Shown in pieces: positions 8,518 to 18,132 of a DNA stretch of 36,291 nt; positions within the stretch are counted from its first letter, which is position 1, and each line of letters opens with the position of its first letter. The translations under genes and the position numbers were made by a program. The notes under the pieces are model-generated. The model was not told the origin of the DNA. It ran no database searches and was given only the letters and a program-made list of their open reading frames with translations. This DNA is from Streptococcus infantis (GTDB lineage: Bacteria > Bacillota > Bacilli > Lactobacillales > Streptococcaceae): positions 1 to 36,291 of the forward strand of contig NZ_JADMUH010000019.1 in assembly GCF_015546995.1 (NCBI RefSeq), read 5' to 3'.

Positions 8518-11500
8518 CTAAGCATCCATATCTTCTAAATCTTTTAGTTTAACAGAGACAATCTTAGAAACACCAGATTCTTGCATGGTTACCCCATAAA
8601 TAGAGTCTGCGGCTGCCATGGTTCCCTTACGGTGGGTAACAACGATAAACTGGCTATCCTTGTCAAATCGGTTAAGATAATCTCCAAAGCGTTTAACGTT
8701 AGCTTCATCGAGTGCAGCCTCTACTTCATCCAAAATAACAAATGGAATGGTCTTGACACGAATGATTGAGAAAAGCAGAGCCAAAGCTGACAAGGCTTTC
8801 TCTCCACCACTCATAAGGTTGAGAGATTGGATTTTCTTACCTGGTGGTTGCACAGAGATTTCGACACCTGCTGTCAATAAATCTCCCTCGGTAAGGATTA
8901 GGTCCGCTTGACCACCACCAAACATCTGCTTGAAGGTCACCTTGAAGGATTCACGAATAGCTTCAAAGGTTGATTTAAATCGTTCCTTCACTTCATCGTT
9001 CATCTCTGTAATGGTTTCAAGAAGAAGATTTTTAGCAGAAAGAATGTCATCACGCTGACTATTTAAGAATTCCAAGCGTTCGTGAACTTCGTCAAACTGT
9101 TCAATAGCATCCAAATTGACTGGACCAAGTGAACGGATAGATTTTTCTAAATCCTTGACCTCTTGTTCAGCGACAGCCAAATCTTCTAACGGATTGGCTT
9201 GTTCTAACGCTTCAGTATAACTAATCTGGTATTCTTCAGTCAGTTGACCTTGAAGATAGCGAAGGCGGTCCGTAATCTTCTCTTTGGTTGCTTCTGCACG
9301 TGTTTGCTTACGAATCCATTCTTCATTTTGCTGACGAGCTTGTTCTAAATGACTGGCAATATCATCCAATTGACCTTCAATATCATCCAGCTCAAACTGC
9401 TTGCGAATAAGCCCTTGTTGAATTTCTTCCTTCTGACTCTTAGCTTCTGTTTCCTGCTTGGTCAAAAGTTCCGTATCAACCTTTTCAAGATTGTCTACCT
9501 TTTCTTGGAGAAGGCGTTCGATTTCATCTTGCTCCATATCAAGGTATTCAAGCTCTTTGTTAATCCGTTCAATATCCGCAACTTCGTAACGTTTTCGCCC
9601 TATCATTTCTGTTTTGAGCAGACGTTCTTGAGAAAGTTTTTCCTGTAAGTTTTGGTAACGTTCCTGAATCGCATTTTTATTGGACTTGATTTCTTCAATC
9701 TCAGACTCCAGTTTTTGCTTTTCAGTTGAAATAACTGAAAGACGTTCTTGGCATTTTTCTTTTTCAGTTTGCCAATCTTCACCTCTTAGATTGTTTAATT
9801 CTTTTTCCTGAAGTTCTAAAAGTGTTTCGAGTTCTTCGACTTGTTGGCAAGTTTGTTGATAAGCCAGGTATAAGCCTTGCTCCTCTATTCGAGCTTGCTC
9901 TCCTTGAGACTTAATAGTCTCCAAAGTTTGACTGAGTGCTGCCAAGCCTTCTTGAACTGACTTCAGATTATCTTCCTCTTGACGCAGAAGATTTTCTTCT
10001 TGAGCAATCTCTTTTTGCAACTGTTCTAATTCAGGCTTTATAAAAATGCTGTTATTTTGACGATTTGCACCACCAGCATAAGAACCACCTGTTCGCAATT
10101 CTGTACCATCTAGCGTTACCATTCGAACCTGATAATGTACCTTGCGGGCCGCATCACGCGCATGCTCTACCGTATCAAAGATTGCTGTTGTAGCAAGCAA
10201 GTTTTTAAAAATAGCTTCATGCTTGGCATCAAAAGTAACCAATTCGTCTGCCATGCCAAGAAAACCTGGACTTACAGCAATCACATCTTGGTTCTGACCA
10301 GAAATGCTACGAGCCTTGATGGTTGTCAAAGGTAGGAAAGTCGCACGACCAGCTCGATTTCGTTTAAGGAAGTCGATAGCCTTAGTCGCAGCCTGTTCAT
10401 CTTCAACGATGATATGTTGACTACTTGCTCCGAGGGCAATTTCAAGAGCTGTTTGATAACGAACATCAAAGGTTAAATGTTCACTGACCGCTCCGACAAT
10501 ACCGCCCAGGCGATTTTTTTCTTGTAGAACACTCTTAACACCCGCATAGAAATTACTATGGTTTTTAAGAATGTTTTCCAGACTTTGCGCCTTGGCCTGC
10601 TTGTTTTTCAGATTATCCAAACGGTCAAAAAGTTGACTTTGCTGACTTTGATAAGCCTGCTTTTGTTCTTCTTCCTGTTTAGCATTCGTCTGATAGCCAG
10701 CAAGCAAGGTCTGTACTTTTTCTTTTGCTGATTTTAAATCAGCCTCTTGTTCACTAGCCTTAGATTTAGCAGAAGCTAATTGTTCCTTCAAGGACTCCAA
10801 TTGTTCTTCTTGCTTTTGAGTCTGTTGGCGACTATTTTCAAGATCATTTTCAATCCGTGTCAACTGGTTAGAGACATCCGCTTCTTCCTGCAAGAAAGCT
10901 ACGAAACGCTCGCGCAGTTGCTCAATCATCTGATCAGGATCATCAGAAAAAGCTAACAACTCGGCTTCTAAACGATTGAGTTCCTTGGTATTGACTGCTA
11001 GATTTTCTTCTAACTGACTGAGATTTGTTTCTTTTTCTTCCTTCTCTTGAATAAGTGCATTTCTCTTTTCATCCAAACTAGCTAAACGAGCTTGAGCCTC
11101 TTGTTGATTGAGAGCAACCTGCTCTGTCTCCAGTTTAGACAAGGCCAATTTCCGTTCTAAATCACTGATTAGAGCTGTCAAATCCATCAAACTAGTTTGA
11201 TCTTTAGCCATCTCCGCTTGTAAATCTTGTCTCTGCTTCTTAAGAGATTGATTTTCAAGTTCTAGTGACTCGCGTTTTTGATAATAACTAGTCAACAGTT
11301 CTTGGACTTGGTTTAATTCTTCTTCTGTTAGATCCAATTCAGCCTTATTGGCTTGAATTTGTGCAACCAAAACATCCAAGTAGATAGCTTTACGTTGACC
11401 GTCTAGTTCTATAAATTTGCGTGCAGTTGCTGCTTGCTTCTCCAATGGTTTGATTTGATTATCCAACTCATAGATGATATCTTCCAAGCGGTCTAAATTG

Positions 11501-12057
11501 TCTTGAGTTTGTTGCAGTTTACTTTCTGTCTCTTTGCGACGAGTTTTATATTTTAAAACTCCAGCCGCTTCTTCAAAGATAGCGCGACGCTCCTCAGGTT
11601 TGGAGTTAAAGATTTCTTCGACCTTCCCTTGGGAAATAATAGAGAAGGAATCGCGCCCAAGTCCGGTATCTAAGAAAAGATCATGAATATCACGAAGACG
11701 GACTTTTTTCCCATCAATCTTGTATTCACTATCCCCAGTACGATAGATATGACGCTCCACCTTGATTTCCTGTCCTGCATCCTTGATGAAACCGTCCTGG
11801 TTATCTAGAGTAACAACTACAGAAGCATAGTTTAATGGTTTTCTACTTTCTGTCCCTGCAAAGATAACATCTGGCATCTTCCCACCACGAAGACTTTTGA
11901 CACTGGATTCCCCAAGAGCCCAGCGTAAACTTTCTGTGATGTTTGATTTTCCAGAACCATTAGGTCCTACAACTGCTGTTACTCCTTGGTCAAAAACTAC
12001 CTTGGTTTTGTCAGCGAAGGACTTAAACCCCTGAATCTCAATTTCTTTTAAATACAT
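8518..12057 (-). CDS. smc: Chromosome partition protein Smc
   Basis: Condensin-type ATPase that organises and segregates the chromosome with ScpA and ScpB. The 1179 residues have the full architecture: Walker [10 protein letters not shown] near residue 32 in the N-terminal head, a coiled coil (about 165-500), a hinge (about 510-670, GRATFLPL and GGSYAGG), a returning coiled coil, and a C-terminal head with signature [14 protein letters not shown] and Walker [15 protein letters not shown]. The start ([14 protein letters not shown]) is the family's standard one. It overlaps the rnc stop by 10 bases, so the two are translationally coupled, as in many Firmicutes. Confidence 0.98.
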   Translation of the reverse strand: MYLKEIEIQGFKSFADKTKVVFDQGVTAVVGPNGSGKSNITESLRWALGESSVKSLRGGKMPDVIFAGTESRKPLNYASVVVTLDNQDGFIKDAGQEIKVERHIYRTGDSEYKIDGKKVRLRDIHDLFLDTGLGRDSFSIISQGKVEEIFNSKPEERRAIFEEAAGVLKYKTRRKETESKLQQTQDNLDRLEDIIYELDNQIKPLEKQAATARKFIELDGQRKAIYLDVLVAQIQANKAELDLTEEELNQVQELLTSYYQKRESLELENQSLKKQRQDLQAEMAKDQTSLMDLTALISDLERKLALSKLETEQVALNQQEAQARLASLDEKRNALIQEKEEKETNLSQLEENLAVNTKELNRLEAELLAFSDDPDQMIEQLRERFVAFLQEEADVSNQLTRIENDLENSRQQTQKQEEQLESLKEQLASAKSKASEQEADLKSAKEKVQTLLAGYQTNAKQEEEQKQAYQSQQSQLFDRLDNLKNKQAKAQSLENILKNHSNFYAGVKSVLQEKNRLGGIVGAVSEHLTFDVRYQTALEIALGASSQHIIVEDEQAATKAIDFLKRNRAGRATFLPLTTIKARSISGQNQDVIAVSPGFLGMADELVTFDAKHEAIFKNLLATTAIFDTVEHARDAARKVHYQVRMVTLDGTELRTGGSYAGGANRQNNSIFIKPELEQLQKEIAQEENLLRQEEDNLKSVQEGLAALSQTLETIKSQGEQARIEEQGLYLAYQQTCQQVEELETLLELQEKELNNLRGEDWQTEKEKCQERLSVISTEKQKLESEIEEIKSNKNAIQERYQNLQEKLSQERLLKTEMIGRKRYEVADIERINKELEYLDMEQDEIERLLQEKVDNLEKVDTELLTKQETEAKSQKEEIQQGLIRKQFELDDIEGQLDDIASHLEQARQQNEEWIRKQTRAEATKEKITDRLRYLQGQLTEEYQISYTEALEQANPLEDLAVAEQEVKDLEKSIRSLGPVNLDAIEQFDEVHERLEFLNSQRDDILSAKNLLLETITEMNDEVKERFKSTFEAIRESFKVTFKQMFGGGQADLILTEGDLLTAGVEISVQPPGKKIQSLNLMSGGEKALSALALLFSIIRVKTIPFVILDEVEAALDEANVKRFGDYLNRFDKDSQFIVVTHRKGTMAAADSIYGVTMQESGVSKIVSVKLKDLEDMDA

Positions 12058-12746
12058 GAATCCAGTCCTTCCTCAACTGCATTTTTAGCGGCTTCTTGTT
12101 CGGCCAATTTTTTAGATCGTCCTTGGCCCCTACCTAAACTTTGACCCTCGACAAGAACTTCAACCTCAAACATCTTATCGTGGGCAGGTCCGATCTCTGA
12201 AATGACCTGATAACGAATATCAACATCACCATTGACTTGGAGTAATTCTTGGAGGTGAGTCTTGTAGTCTTTAATCATCTCAAAATCACCAGCCTCTACC
12301 TTCGGTATCATGACCTGGTAGATAAACTCCTTTACCGTAAGTAGATTCTTATCTAAAAGCAGGGCACCCAAAAAGGCTTCGAAAGCATCTCCCAAGATGG
12401 TATCTCGATTACGGCCTCCAGATTTTTCCTCTCCCTTTCCTAGCTTGATAAACTGATCAAACTGGCAGTCACGGGCAAAACCAGCCAAACTCTCTTCACG
12501 TACAATCATGGCACGGAGTTTAGACAGGTCACCTTCTGGTTTTTTAGGATATTTTTTGTACAGATATTCTGAAATCAATAATTGCAGAACAGCGTCTCCT
12601 AAAAATTCCAAGCGTTCATTGTGTGAAATTTTTAAGAGGCGGTGCTCATTGGCATAACTAGTATGAGTAAAAGCTGTTTCAAGTAATTGTTTATCTGAAA
12701 AAACAAGCCCAAAACGTTGCTCTAACACGGTTTCTAATTCTTTCAT
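12048..12746 (-). CDS. rnc: Ribonuclease III
   Basis: Double-strand-specific endoribonuclease that processes rRNA precursors and structured mRNAs. The catalytic RNase III domain contains the signature [12 protein letters not shown] (Glu44, Glu47, Asp51) and [15 protein letters not shown] (Asp120, Glu123). A double-stranded-RNA-binding domain occupies the last 70 or so residues ([10 protein letters not shown] to [14 protein letters not shown]). The 232 residues are the usual length. AGAGG precedes the ATG. It is the first gene of rnc-smc, with a promoter region shared divergently with ylxM. Confidence 0.97.
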   Translation of the reverse strand: MKELETVLEQRFGLVFSDKQLLETAFTHTSYANEHRLLKISHNERLEFLGDAVLQLLISEYLYKKYPKKPEGDLSKLRAMIVREESLAGFARDCQFDQFIKLGKGEEKSGGRNRDTILGDAFEAFLGALLLDKNLLTVKEFIYQVMIPKVEAGDFEMIKDYKTHLQELLQVNGDVDIRYQVISEIGPAHDKMFEVEVLVEGQSLGRGQGRSKKLAEQEAAKNAVEEGLDSCI

Positions 12747-12765
12747 AAGAACCTCTTTCTAAAAC

Positions 12766-12789
12766 ATTATAATACACTCCATTATACCA
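12766..12789 (-). promoter_or_regulatory. rnc promoter region with two -10 candidates
   Basis: On the minus strand an extended -10 TGGTATAAT (TATAAT at 12781-12786) is followed 15 bases later by a second TATAAT (12766-12771). Neither has a clear -35. The first is part of a 16-base mirror image of the ylxM promoter. Confidence 0.6.
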
Positions 12790-12803
12790 AAAAATACAAT
12801 CAT

Positions 12804-12840
12804 AGTCAGAAAATAACCGTTAAAAGTCCTTTTTCTGACT
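12804..12840. repeat. Inverted repeat between rnc and ylxM
   Basis: AGTCAGAAAA (12804-12813) is a perfect inverted match to TTTTCTGACT (12831-12840), 17 bases apart, between two divergent promoters. It could be an operator or a hairpin in a long transcript. Confidence 0.7.
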
Positions 12841-12876
12841 TGTGTTTAATATCAATCCATCACTAGCAGTTCAGAC

Positions 12877-12892
12877 TATTTTTTGGTATAAT
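12877..12892 (+). promoter_or_regulatory. ylxM promoter, extended -10
   Basis: TGGTATAAT with TATAAT at 12887-12892. The ATG of ylxM begins at 12900, which is where transcription would be expected to start, so the mRNA may be leaderless. The 16 bases 12877-12892 are the exact reverse complement of 12781-12796. Confidence 0.7.
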
Positions 12893-12899
12893 AAATCTT

Positions 12900-13232
12900 A
12901 TGGAAATTGAAAAAACCAATCGAATGAATGCTCTGTTTGAATTTTATGCAGCCCTTTTGACTGATAAGCAGATGAACTATATCGAGCTTTACTATGCAGA
13001 CGACTATAGTTTAGCTGAAATTGCAGAAGAGTTCGGTGTCAGTCGTCAGGCTGTTTATGATAATATCAAACGTACAGAAAAGATTCTGGAAGATTATGAG
13101 ATGAAGCTTCATATGTACTCTGATTACATTGTCCGCAGTCAGATTTTTGATCAGATCATTGAGCGCTATCCAGAAGATGCTTTTCTACAAGAGCAAGTTG
13201 AGATTTTAACAAGTATTGACAATCGGGAGTAA
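12900..13232 (+). CDS. ylxM: YlxM family SRP-operon DNA-binding-like protein (UPF0122)
   Basis: A 110-residue helix-turn-helix protein of the YlxM family, nearly always encoded next to ffh and reported to modulate SRP function in streptococci. The sigma-factor-like HTH is [26 protein letters not shown] at about residues 36-62. The first residues ([16 protein letters not shown]) fit the family's usual N-terminus, which supports this ATG although no SD precedes it. The only -10 ends seven bases upstream, so translation may be leaderless. An internal ATG (residue 9) also lacks an SD. Confidence 0.9.
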   Translation: MEIEKTNRMNALFEFYAALLTDKQMNYIELYYADDYSLAEIAEEFGVSRQAVYDNIKRTEKILEDYEMKLHMYSDYIVRSQIFDQIIERYPEDAFLQEQVEILTSIDNRE

Positions 13233-13234
13233 TC

Positions 13235-13450
13235 ATGGGCAGTCTAGTTAATTATCAAGGAATACCTTGCAAACTATTAGCCGCAGAGGAACCATTTCCT
13301 ACTCGACTACAGATTATCTCGCCCAATGATATCTCCAAAGCTATGCAAATAGGTTTTAGCTGTTGGGGATATCCAAATGAAATCATGAAAGAAGTCACAC
13401 CTGAAGAACTAGAGTGTTTGCAACATTTCGGACGATTTCCACTGAATTGA
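13235..13450 (+). CDS. Unrecognised 71-residue protein in the SRP operon
   Basis: I do not recognise this protein. It starts two bases after the ylxM stop with GGGAG at good spacing and ends 17 bases before ffh, so it is set up as a real operon member. It has no signal peptide or membrane segment. Visible traits are two cysteines, several prolines, and a compact mix of hydrophobic and charged residues (for example ISPNDISKAMQIGFSCWGYP and TPEELECLQHFGRF). Possibly a small cytosolic fold; alternatively a fast-evolving or recently arisen gene. Coding status is likely from RBS and spacing. Confidence 0.65.
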   Translation: MGSLVNYQGIPCKLLAAEEPFPTRLQIISPNDISKAMQIGFSCWGYPNEIMKEVTPEELECLQHFGRFPLN

Positions 13451-13467
13451 ATAAATAGGAGAAAAAT

Positions 13468-15033
13468 ATGGCATTTGAAAATTTAACAGAACGTTTGCAG
13501 AACGTCTTTAAAAATCTACGTAAAAAAGGAAAAATCACCGAGAGTGATATCCAAGAAGCAACCAAGGAAATCCGTCTGGCTCTTTTAGAAGCCGACGTTG
13601 CTTTGCCTGTAGTTAAGGATTTTATCAAAAAAATTCGTGAACGCGCGGTCGGGCATGAAGTCATTGATACCCTCAATCCAGCTCAACAAATCATCAAGAT
13701 TGTTAATGAGGAGTTAACAGAAATTCTTGGTTCTGATACCGCTGAGATTATCAAGTCTCCTAAGATTCCTACAATCATCATGATGGTTGGTTTGCAGGGT
13801 GCTGGTAAAACAACTTTTGCTGGAAAATTAGCTAACAAACTTAAAAAGGAAGAGGATGCTCGTCCTCTGATGATTGCGGCCGACATCTATCGTCCTGCAG
13901 CTATTGACCAGCTTAAAACACTGGGACAACAAATTGATGTTCCTGTCTTTGCTCTTGGCACTGAAGTTCCTGCGGTTGAGATTGTTCGCCAAGGTTTGGA
14001 GCAAGCTAAAGCCAACCATAACGACTATGTCTTAATTGATACAGCCGGACGTTTACAAATCGACGAACTTCTCATGAACGAGCTCCGTGATGTTAAAGCT
14101 CTTGCTCAACCAAATGAAATCCTTCTCGTCATCGATGCCATGATTGGTCAAGAAGCTGCAAACGTTGCGCGTGAATTTAACGCTCAATTAGAAGTTACCG
14201 GTGTCATCCTTACCAAGATTGACGGGGATACTCGTGGTGGTGCGGCCCTTTCTGTTCGTCACATCACTGGAAAACCAATCAAATTCACTGGTACTGGTGA
14301 AAAGATTACTGATATTGAAACCTTCCACCCTGACCGTATGGCCAGCCGTATTCTCGGTATGGGAGATATGCTGACTCTGATTGAGAAAGCTTCCCAAGAA
14401 TACGATGAGCAAAAAGCCCTTGAAATGGCTGAAAAGATGCGAGAAAACACCTTTGATTTCAATGATTTCATCGATCAATTGGATCAGGTGCAAAATATGG
14501 GGCCAATGGAAGATTTGCTCAAGATGATTCCTGGTATGGCCAACAATCCTGCCCTTCAAAATATGAAGGTGGATGAAAAACAGATTGCTCGCAAACGTGC
14601 CATCGTCTCATCTATGACTCCAGAAGAACGTGAAAATCCAGATTTGCTCACTCCAAGCCGTCGTCGTCGTATTGCAGCTGGTTCTGGTAATACCTTTATC
14701 GATGTCAACAAGTTCATCAAAGACTTTAACCAAGCTAAACAACTCATGCAAGGTGTCATGTCTGGTGACATGAACAAGATGATGAAGCAAATGGGTATTA
14801 ACCCTAACAACCTTCCTAAAAATATGCCTGGTGGCATGGATATGTCAGCCCTTGAAGGTATGATGGGACAAGGTGGTATGCCGGATATGTCTGCTCTTGG
14901 AGGAGCCGGAATGCCTGATATGAGCCAGATGCTTGGTGGAGGTCTCAAGGGTAAAATCGGTGAATTTGCTATGAAGCAATCCATGAAACGCATGGCCAAC
15001 AAAATGAAAAAAGCTAAGAAAAAACGCAAATAA
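13468..15033 (+). CDS. ffh: Signal recognition particle protein Ffh
   Basis: SRP54-type GTPase that binds signal peptides on ribosomes together with 4.5S/scRNA and hands them to FtsY. N domain about 1-90; G domain with G1 GLQGAGKTT at 108-116, then DTAGRLQID and TKIDGDTRGG. The methionine-rich M domain starts near residue 330. It contains the RNA-binding segment SRRRRIAAGSG and a long Met/Gly tail (GGMDMSALEGMMGQ), ending in a very basic stretch of lysines. The 521 residues are normal for streptococci. AGGAG lies upstream of the ATG. It is last in the ylxM operon and ends at a bidirectional terminator. Confidence 0.98.
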   Translation: MAFENLTERLQNVFKNLRKKGKITESDIQEATKEIRLALLEADVALPVVKDFIKKIRERAVGHEVIDTLNPAQQIIKIVNEELTEILGSDTAEIIKSPKIPTIIMMVGLQGAGKTTFAGKLANKLKKEEDARPLMIAADIYRPAAIDQLKTLGQQIDVPVFALGTEVPAVEIVRQGLEQAKANHNDYVLIDTAGRLQIDELLMNELRDVKALAQPNEILLVIDAMIGQEAANVAREFNAQLEVTGVILTKIDGDTRGGAALSVRHITGKPIKFTGTGEKITDIETFHPDRMASRILGMGDMLTLIEKASQEYDEQKALEMAEKMRENTFDFNDFIDQLDQVQNMGPMEDLLKMIPGMANNPALQNMKVDEKQIARKRAIVSSMTPEERENPDLLTPSRRRRIAAGSGNTFIDVNKFIKDFNQAKQLMQGVMSGDMNKMMKQMGINPNNLPKNMPGGMDMSALEGMMGQGGMPDMSALGGAGMPDMSQMLGGGLKGKIGEFAMKQSMKRMANKMKKAKKKRK

Positions 15034-15060
15034 AAAAAGGACTCAATTGAGTCCTTTTTT
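15033..15060. terminator. Bidirectional terminator between ffh and the pseudouridine synthase gene
   Basis: A perfect stem AAAAAAGGACTC (15033-15044) and GAGTCCTTTTTT (15049-15060) around AATT. It ends both converging genes and overlaps the stop of the minus-strand gene by two bases. Confidence 0.95.
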
Positions 15061-15949
15061 AGTTTTCTCGAAGTTTCTCTAAAGTCTCTTTAAAGATAGC
15101 GGGAATATCAGCAGTAAATTCCAGAGTTTCCCCAGTTCTTGGATGGGTAAATCCTAGCGTCTTGGCATGGAGAAATTGCCCATGTCCCTTTAGGGTTTTA
15201 CGAGGACCGTATACCTCATCACCAGCGACAGGATGACCGATATAAGCCATGTGCACACGGATCTGATGAGTTCGGCCTGTTTCCAGTTGTAATTCCAGTA
15301 AGGTATAATCACCAAAGCGTTCTAAGACTTGGAAACGTGTCACTGCTGGTTTTCCTTTAGCAGTCACAGCTTGTTTCTTGCGGTCTTTTTCACTACGACC
15401 AATCGGCGCCTCAATGACACCACGGTCATTTGGAAGATTACCGTGAACAATGGCCCAATATTTTCGAAGAGACTTTTTATCCTTCAATTCTTGAGCAAGT
15501 GCTAAATGCGCTTCATCATTTTTAGCAACCATAAGAAGCCCAGATGTGTCCTTATCGATACGATGGACAATTCCTGGACGCAGCACACCATTGATTCCTG
15601 ATAAGTCTTTGATATGATACATAAGGGCATTCACCAAGGTACCACTGGTATGCCCAGCGCTTGGATGAACAACCATACCTTGAGGTTTGTTGACTACTGC
15701 TACATCCTCATCTTGATAAATGATTTCTAAAGGAATATCTTCAGCTACATACTCTAAAACCTCTGGTTCGGGAACTTGATAGGTGATGACATCCCCCTCT
15801 TGGACCGTATACTTGGCTTTCTTAACCTGGCCGTTGACCAAGACTTGACCAGACTTGATTTGTTCATTGGCAAGACTACGAGACAATTCTGTCAAATCTG
15901 ACAAAGCCTTATCTAGGCGTATCCCGCCTCTTTCAATTTTAATTTCCAT
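15059..15949 (-). CDS. rluD: RluD-family 23S rRNA pseudouridine synthase
   Basis: Converts specific uridines of 23S rRNA (helix 69 positions in the RluD subgroup) to pseudouridine. An S4 RNA-binding domain fills about residues 10-75 (RLDKALSDL...GQVLVNGQ). The catalytic domain carries the family signature HRIDKDTSG, with nucleophile Asp132, followed by [20 protein letters not shown] near the end. The 296 residues fit. The exact uridine target cannot be read, so RluD is a family-level name. The gene overlaps the lspA stop by 11 bases, and the order LysR regulator-lspA-rluD is conserved in streptococci. Confidence 0.92.
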   Translation of the reverse strand: MEIKIERGGIRLDKALSDLTELSRSLANEQIKSGQVLVNGQVKKAKYTVQEGDVITYQVPEPEVLEYVAEDIPLEIIYQDEDVAVVNKPQGMVVHPSAGHTSGTLVNALMYHIKDLSGINGVLRPGIVHRIDKDTSGLLMVAKNDEAHLALAQELKDKKSLRKYWAIVHGNLPNDRGVIEAPIGRSEKDRKKQAVTAKGKPAVTRFQVLERFGDYTLLELQLETGRTHQIRVHMAYIGHPVAGDEVYGPRKTLKGHGQFLHAKTLGFTHPRTGETLEFTADIPAIFKETLEKLREN

Positions 15950-16400
15950 TCATTTCCTCTTTTAGCATTGCAAGCAATAACACAATGACCCCTACTGTCA
16001 GATAACTATCAGCCACATTGAATATGGCAAAATTGATAAAGTCTAAGTGAAACATATCCACGACAAATCCTTGGCTAATGCGATCAATGAAATTTCCCAA
16101 ACCACCTGCAATAATTAGAACCAATCCAAAGACTGTCCAGACGGAATCTTCTATATGCTTGTGCAAATACCAGATAGCCCCTGCCATAACTACTAGAGTA
16201 ATCACCGCAAAAAACCACTGTTGATCTTGTAGCATGGAAAAGGCAGCCCCCCTATTTTGCAGATAGGTTAAACTAACTAGATTTGGGATCCATGATTTGA
16301 TTTCACCAAGAGCAATATTCTGAACGACATAAGCCTTTACCAATTGATCTAAAACAATCAAGGCTGCTATAATCCCTGCTACTATTCCTCTTTTCTTCAT
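15939..16400 (-). CDS. lspA: Lipoprotein signal peptidase
   Basis: Signal peptidase II, an inner-membrane aspartyl protease that cleaves signal peptides from diacylated prolipoproteins, such as the binding lipoprotein encoded at the window's right end. The 153 residues have four membrane helices. The catalytic aspartates are visible as Asp115 (in GFVVD) and Asp131 (in FNVAD), with the conserved NFIDR and NRGAAFSML motifs. Its start overlaps the stop of the LysR-type gene by four bases (ATGA) and its end overlaps the pseudouridine synthase gene, so the three are one tight operon. Confidence 0.97.
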   Translation of the reverse strand: MKKRGIVAGIIAALIVLDQLVKAYVVQNIALGEIKSWIPNLVSLTYLQNRGAAFSMLQDQQWFFAVITLVVMAGAIWYLHKHIEDSVWTVFGLVLIIAGGLGNFIDRISQGFVVDMFHLDFINFAIFNVADSYLTVGVIVLLLAMLKEEMNGN

Positions 16401-17305
16401 GCTTTCCTCTTTTGATCAAAATACTCTTGCATGACCTCTACAAATAAAGTCCCTGCTTGACTCAAGTCTACTTCTTCACGTTTCACATAAACCATGCGAT
16501 TATTGAGATTATCATTTAGTGGAATAACGGTGATCCCGTTAACGCTATCGCTATCTAAGAATCCAGAACCAGTCGCATAAGCATTTGTTCTTTCAAGAAT
16601 TCCATTTAAAGTAGCGCGATCTGTTACGTTAAACATCTGAGAGCTGGCACTTGTATCCACAAAGTTTTCTGAGTAATAGAGATATTCATCCTTCTCTTGT
16701 GTGAAACGAACTGTTGGCAAATCAACTAAATCTTCCATGACCAACTCTTTTTTCTTAGCTAAGGGGTGACCTTCACGTAGATAGATATGCGTCTGGAAAG
16801 GAATCAACTCAATCACTTCAAGGCCTAACTTTTCAACCCGTTGCATGATACCCTTTTGGTTTTGATTGTTGAGGTAGATAATCCCAATCTCACTATGACC
16901 TTGGGCTACTTCATCCAAAATCTGAACAGTTGTAGATTCAAAAATACGGAAATTTTTATAGTCTGGATACCTTTGAGAAAAAGTTGTGATAGTCGGTGGC
17001 AAGAAATCATAGTGCTGGCTAGCTATTGAAAACTCATCCTTTTCCTCTTCAGGATTGGCATACTGGTTCTGGAAAATATCAAATCCTTTAACCAACTCTT
17101 GTGCCTTTTCATAAAATTCCATCCCACGGCGAGTAAGAAAGGTACCCGAACTAGTTCTGCGGAAAATCTTGAATCCTAGCTCTTTCTCCAGATCTCTTAC
17201 AGAAATAGATAAACTGGGTTGGCTAACGTACATTTTCTCAGCAGCTTCACGAAAAGTACCACTATTTGCAATAGCAACAACGTAGCGTAATTGTTGAATA
17301 TTCAT
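16397..17305 (-). CDS. LysR-family regulator (CpsY/MtaR type)
   Basis: A 302-residue LysR-type DNA-binding regulator: winged HTH at about residues 1-60 ([16 protein letters not shown], then [24 protein letters not shown]) and a periplasmic-binding-like effector domain from about 90. The ATG at 17305 is chosen because GGAG precedes it and all LysR homologues begin here; the frame's earlier ATG at 17362 lies upstream of the promoter. By sequence and its place before lspA it resembles the streptococcal CpsY/MtaR regulators, which control methionine uptake and surface traits; that assignment is from memory of the family and the target here is inferred. Confidence 0.88.
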   Translation of the reverse strand: MNIQQLRYVVAIANSGTFREAAEKMYVSQPSLSISVRDLEKELGFKIFRRTSSGTFLTRRGMEFYEKAQELVKGFDIFQNQYANPEEEKDEFSIASQHYDFLPPTITTFSQRYPDYKNFRIFESTTVQILDEVAQGHSEIGIIYLNNQNQKGIMQRVEKLGLEVIELIPFQTHIYLREGHPLAKKKELVMEDLVDLPTVRFTQEKDEYLYYSENFVDTSASSQMFNVTDRATLNGILERTNAYATGSGFLDSDSVNGITVIPLNDNLNNRMVYVKREEVDLSQAGTLFVEVMQEYFDQKRKA

Positions 17306-17330
17306 GATTTCTCCTTCGTTTTCTATCTTA

Positions 17331-17342
17331 TCATTATACCAT
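17331..17342 (-). promoter_or_regulatory. Extended -10 promoter of the LysR-lspA-rluD operon
   Basis: On the minus strand TATGGTATAAT with TATAAT at 17333-17338. The transcript would start about 20 bases before the ATG at 17305. No convincing -35. Confidence 0.65.
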
Positions 17343-17401
17343 AAATCAAGCCTATCCAACAAAGGAAAATCATGAGACAGTTACTTCTAAAAAATGCAAA
17401 C

Positions 17402-17447
17402 AAAAAAACACCTTTTAAGGTAGATAAAATTCTAACCAAAAGGTGTT
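17402..17447 (-). terminator. Terminator after sodA
   Basis: On the minus strand ACACCTTTT (17438-17446) pairs with AAAAGGTGT (17408-17416), with inner GGT/ACC pairs, then TTTTTTTG. It lies just after the sodA stop. Confidence 0.85.
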
Positions 17448-17457
17448 AGTGTTACTA

Positions 17458-18063
17458 TTATTTAGCTGCTGCGTAAAGCTCGTCTACTTTGTTCCAGTTG
17501 ATAACTGAGAAGAAAGCTTTGATGTAGTCAGGACGAACGTTGCGGTATTTCACGTAGTAGGCATGTTCCCAAACGTCCAAGCCCAAGATTGGTTTTTTAC
17601 CTTCTGAGATTGGTGTATCTTGGTTTGCTGTTGAAGTTACTTCAAGTTTACCTTCTTTGTTAACAACCAACCATGCCCATCCAGAGCCAAAACGAGTTGT
17701 TGCTGCTGCAGTGAAAGCTGCTTGGAATTCTTCGAATGAACCAAAAGCTGCATCGATTGCTGCTGCAAGGTCTGCTGAAGGAGCTGTTTTTTCAGGAGTC
17801 ATCAATTCCCAGAAAAGAGCGTGGTTCAAGTGGCCACCACCGTTGTTGATAAGCGCTTGGCGGATATCAGCTGGGATAGATTCTACGTCAGCAAGCAATG
17901 CTTCAAGGTCTTCACCAATTTCAGGGTGTTTTTCAAGAGCTGCGTTTGCGTTGTTGACATATGTTTGGTGATGTTTGTCATGGTGCAAGTGCATTGTTTC
18001 AGCATCAATGTATGGTTCCAAGGCGTCGTAAGCGTATGGAAGATCTGGTAAGATAATAGCCAT
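17458..18063 (-). CDS. sodA: Manganese-type superoxide dismutase
   Basis: Detoxifies superoxide to hydrogen peroxide and oxygen in the cytoplasm; in streptococci the enzyme is manganese-dependent. The 201 residues carry the Fe/Mn-SOD metal ligands His27, His81, Asp163 and His167 (the last two in DVWEHAYY). [11 protein letters not shown] and the Gly-rich NGGGH segment, with [11 protein letters not shown], fit the Mn/Fe family. Streptococcal sodA is a common species-typing gene, so this locus could name the species. It has its own promoter just after holA, a possible cre site over the -10, and a terminator. Confidence 0.97.
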   Translation of the reverse strand: MAIILPDLPYAYDALEPYIDAETMHLHHDKHHQTYVNNANAALEKHPEIGEDLEALLADVESIPADIRQALINNGGGHLNHALFWELMTPEKTAPSADLAAAIDAAFGSFEEFQAAFTAAATTRFGSGWAWLVVNKEGKLEVTSTANQDTPISEGKKPILGLDVWEHAYYVKYRNVRPDYIKAFFSVINWNKVDELYAAAK

Positions 18064-18094
18064 CTGTAATACCTCTTTTTCTTTTTATATAAAA

Positions 18095-18110
18095 ATGATA
18101 ACGCAAACAA
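18095..18110 (+). promoter_or_regulatory. Possible CcpA (cre) site over the sodA -10
   Basis: The 16 bases fit the cre consensus WTGNNARCGNWWWCAW at every position on the plus strand but poorly match the stricter TGWAANCGNTNWCA form. The position would block RNA polymerase. Candidate only; such matches occur by chance in AT-rich DNA. Confidence 0.35.
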
Positions 18111-18123
18111 CCTGTTTTTTCAA
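18095..18123 (-). promoter_or_regulatory. sodA promoter
   Basis: On the minus strand TTGAAA (18118-18123) and TATCAT (18095-18100) are 17 bases apart. The -35 begins about ten bases after the holA stop. Confidence 0.75.
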
Positions 18124-18132
18124 GTTATTTGC

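Noticed and set aside
8512..8546. Inverted repeat AGTTTG/CAAACT at the smc stop as a terminator
   Set aside because: Weak AT-rich stem with no T run on the minus strand; could be chance.
14188..15029. Long minus-strand reading frames opposite ffh
   Set aside because: They mirror the Met-rich and highly conserved ffh sequence, have no SD, and match no protein pattern.
17306..17362. Longer LysR protein starting at 17362
   Set aside because: The extra residues cross the extended -10 at 17333-17338 and precede the universal LysR start.
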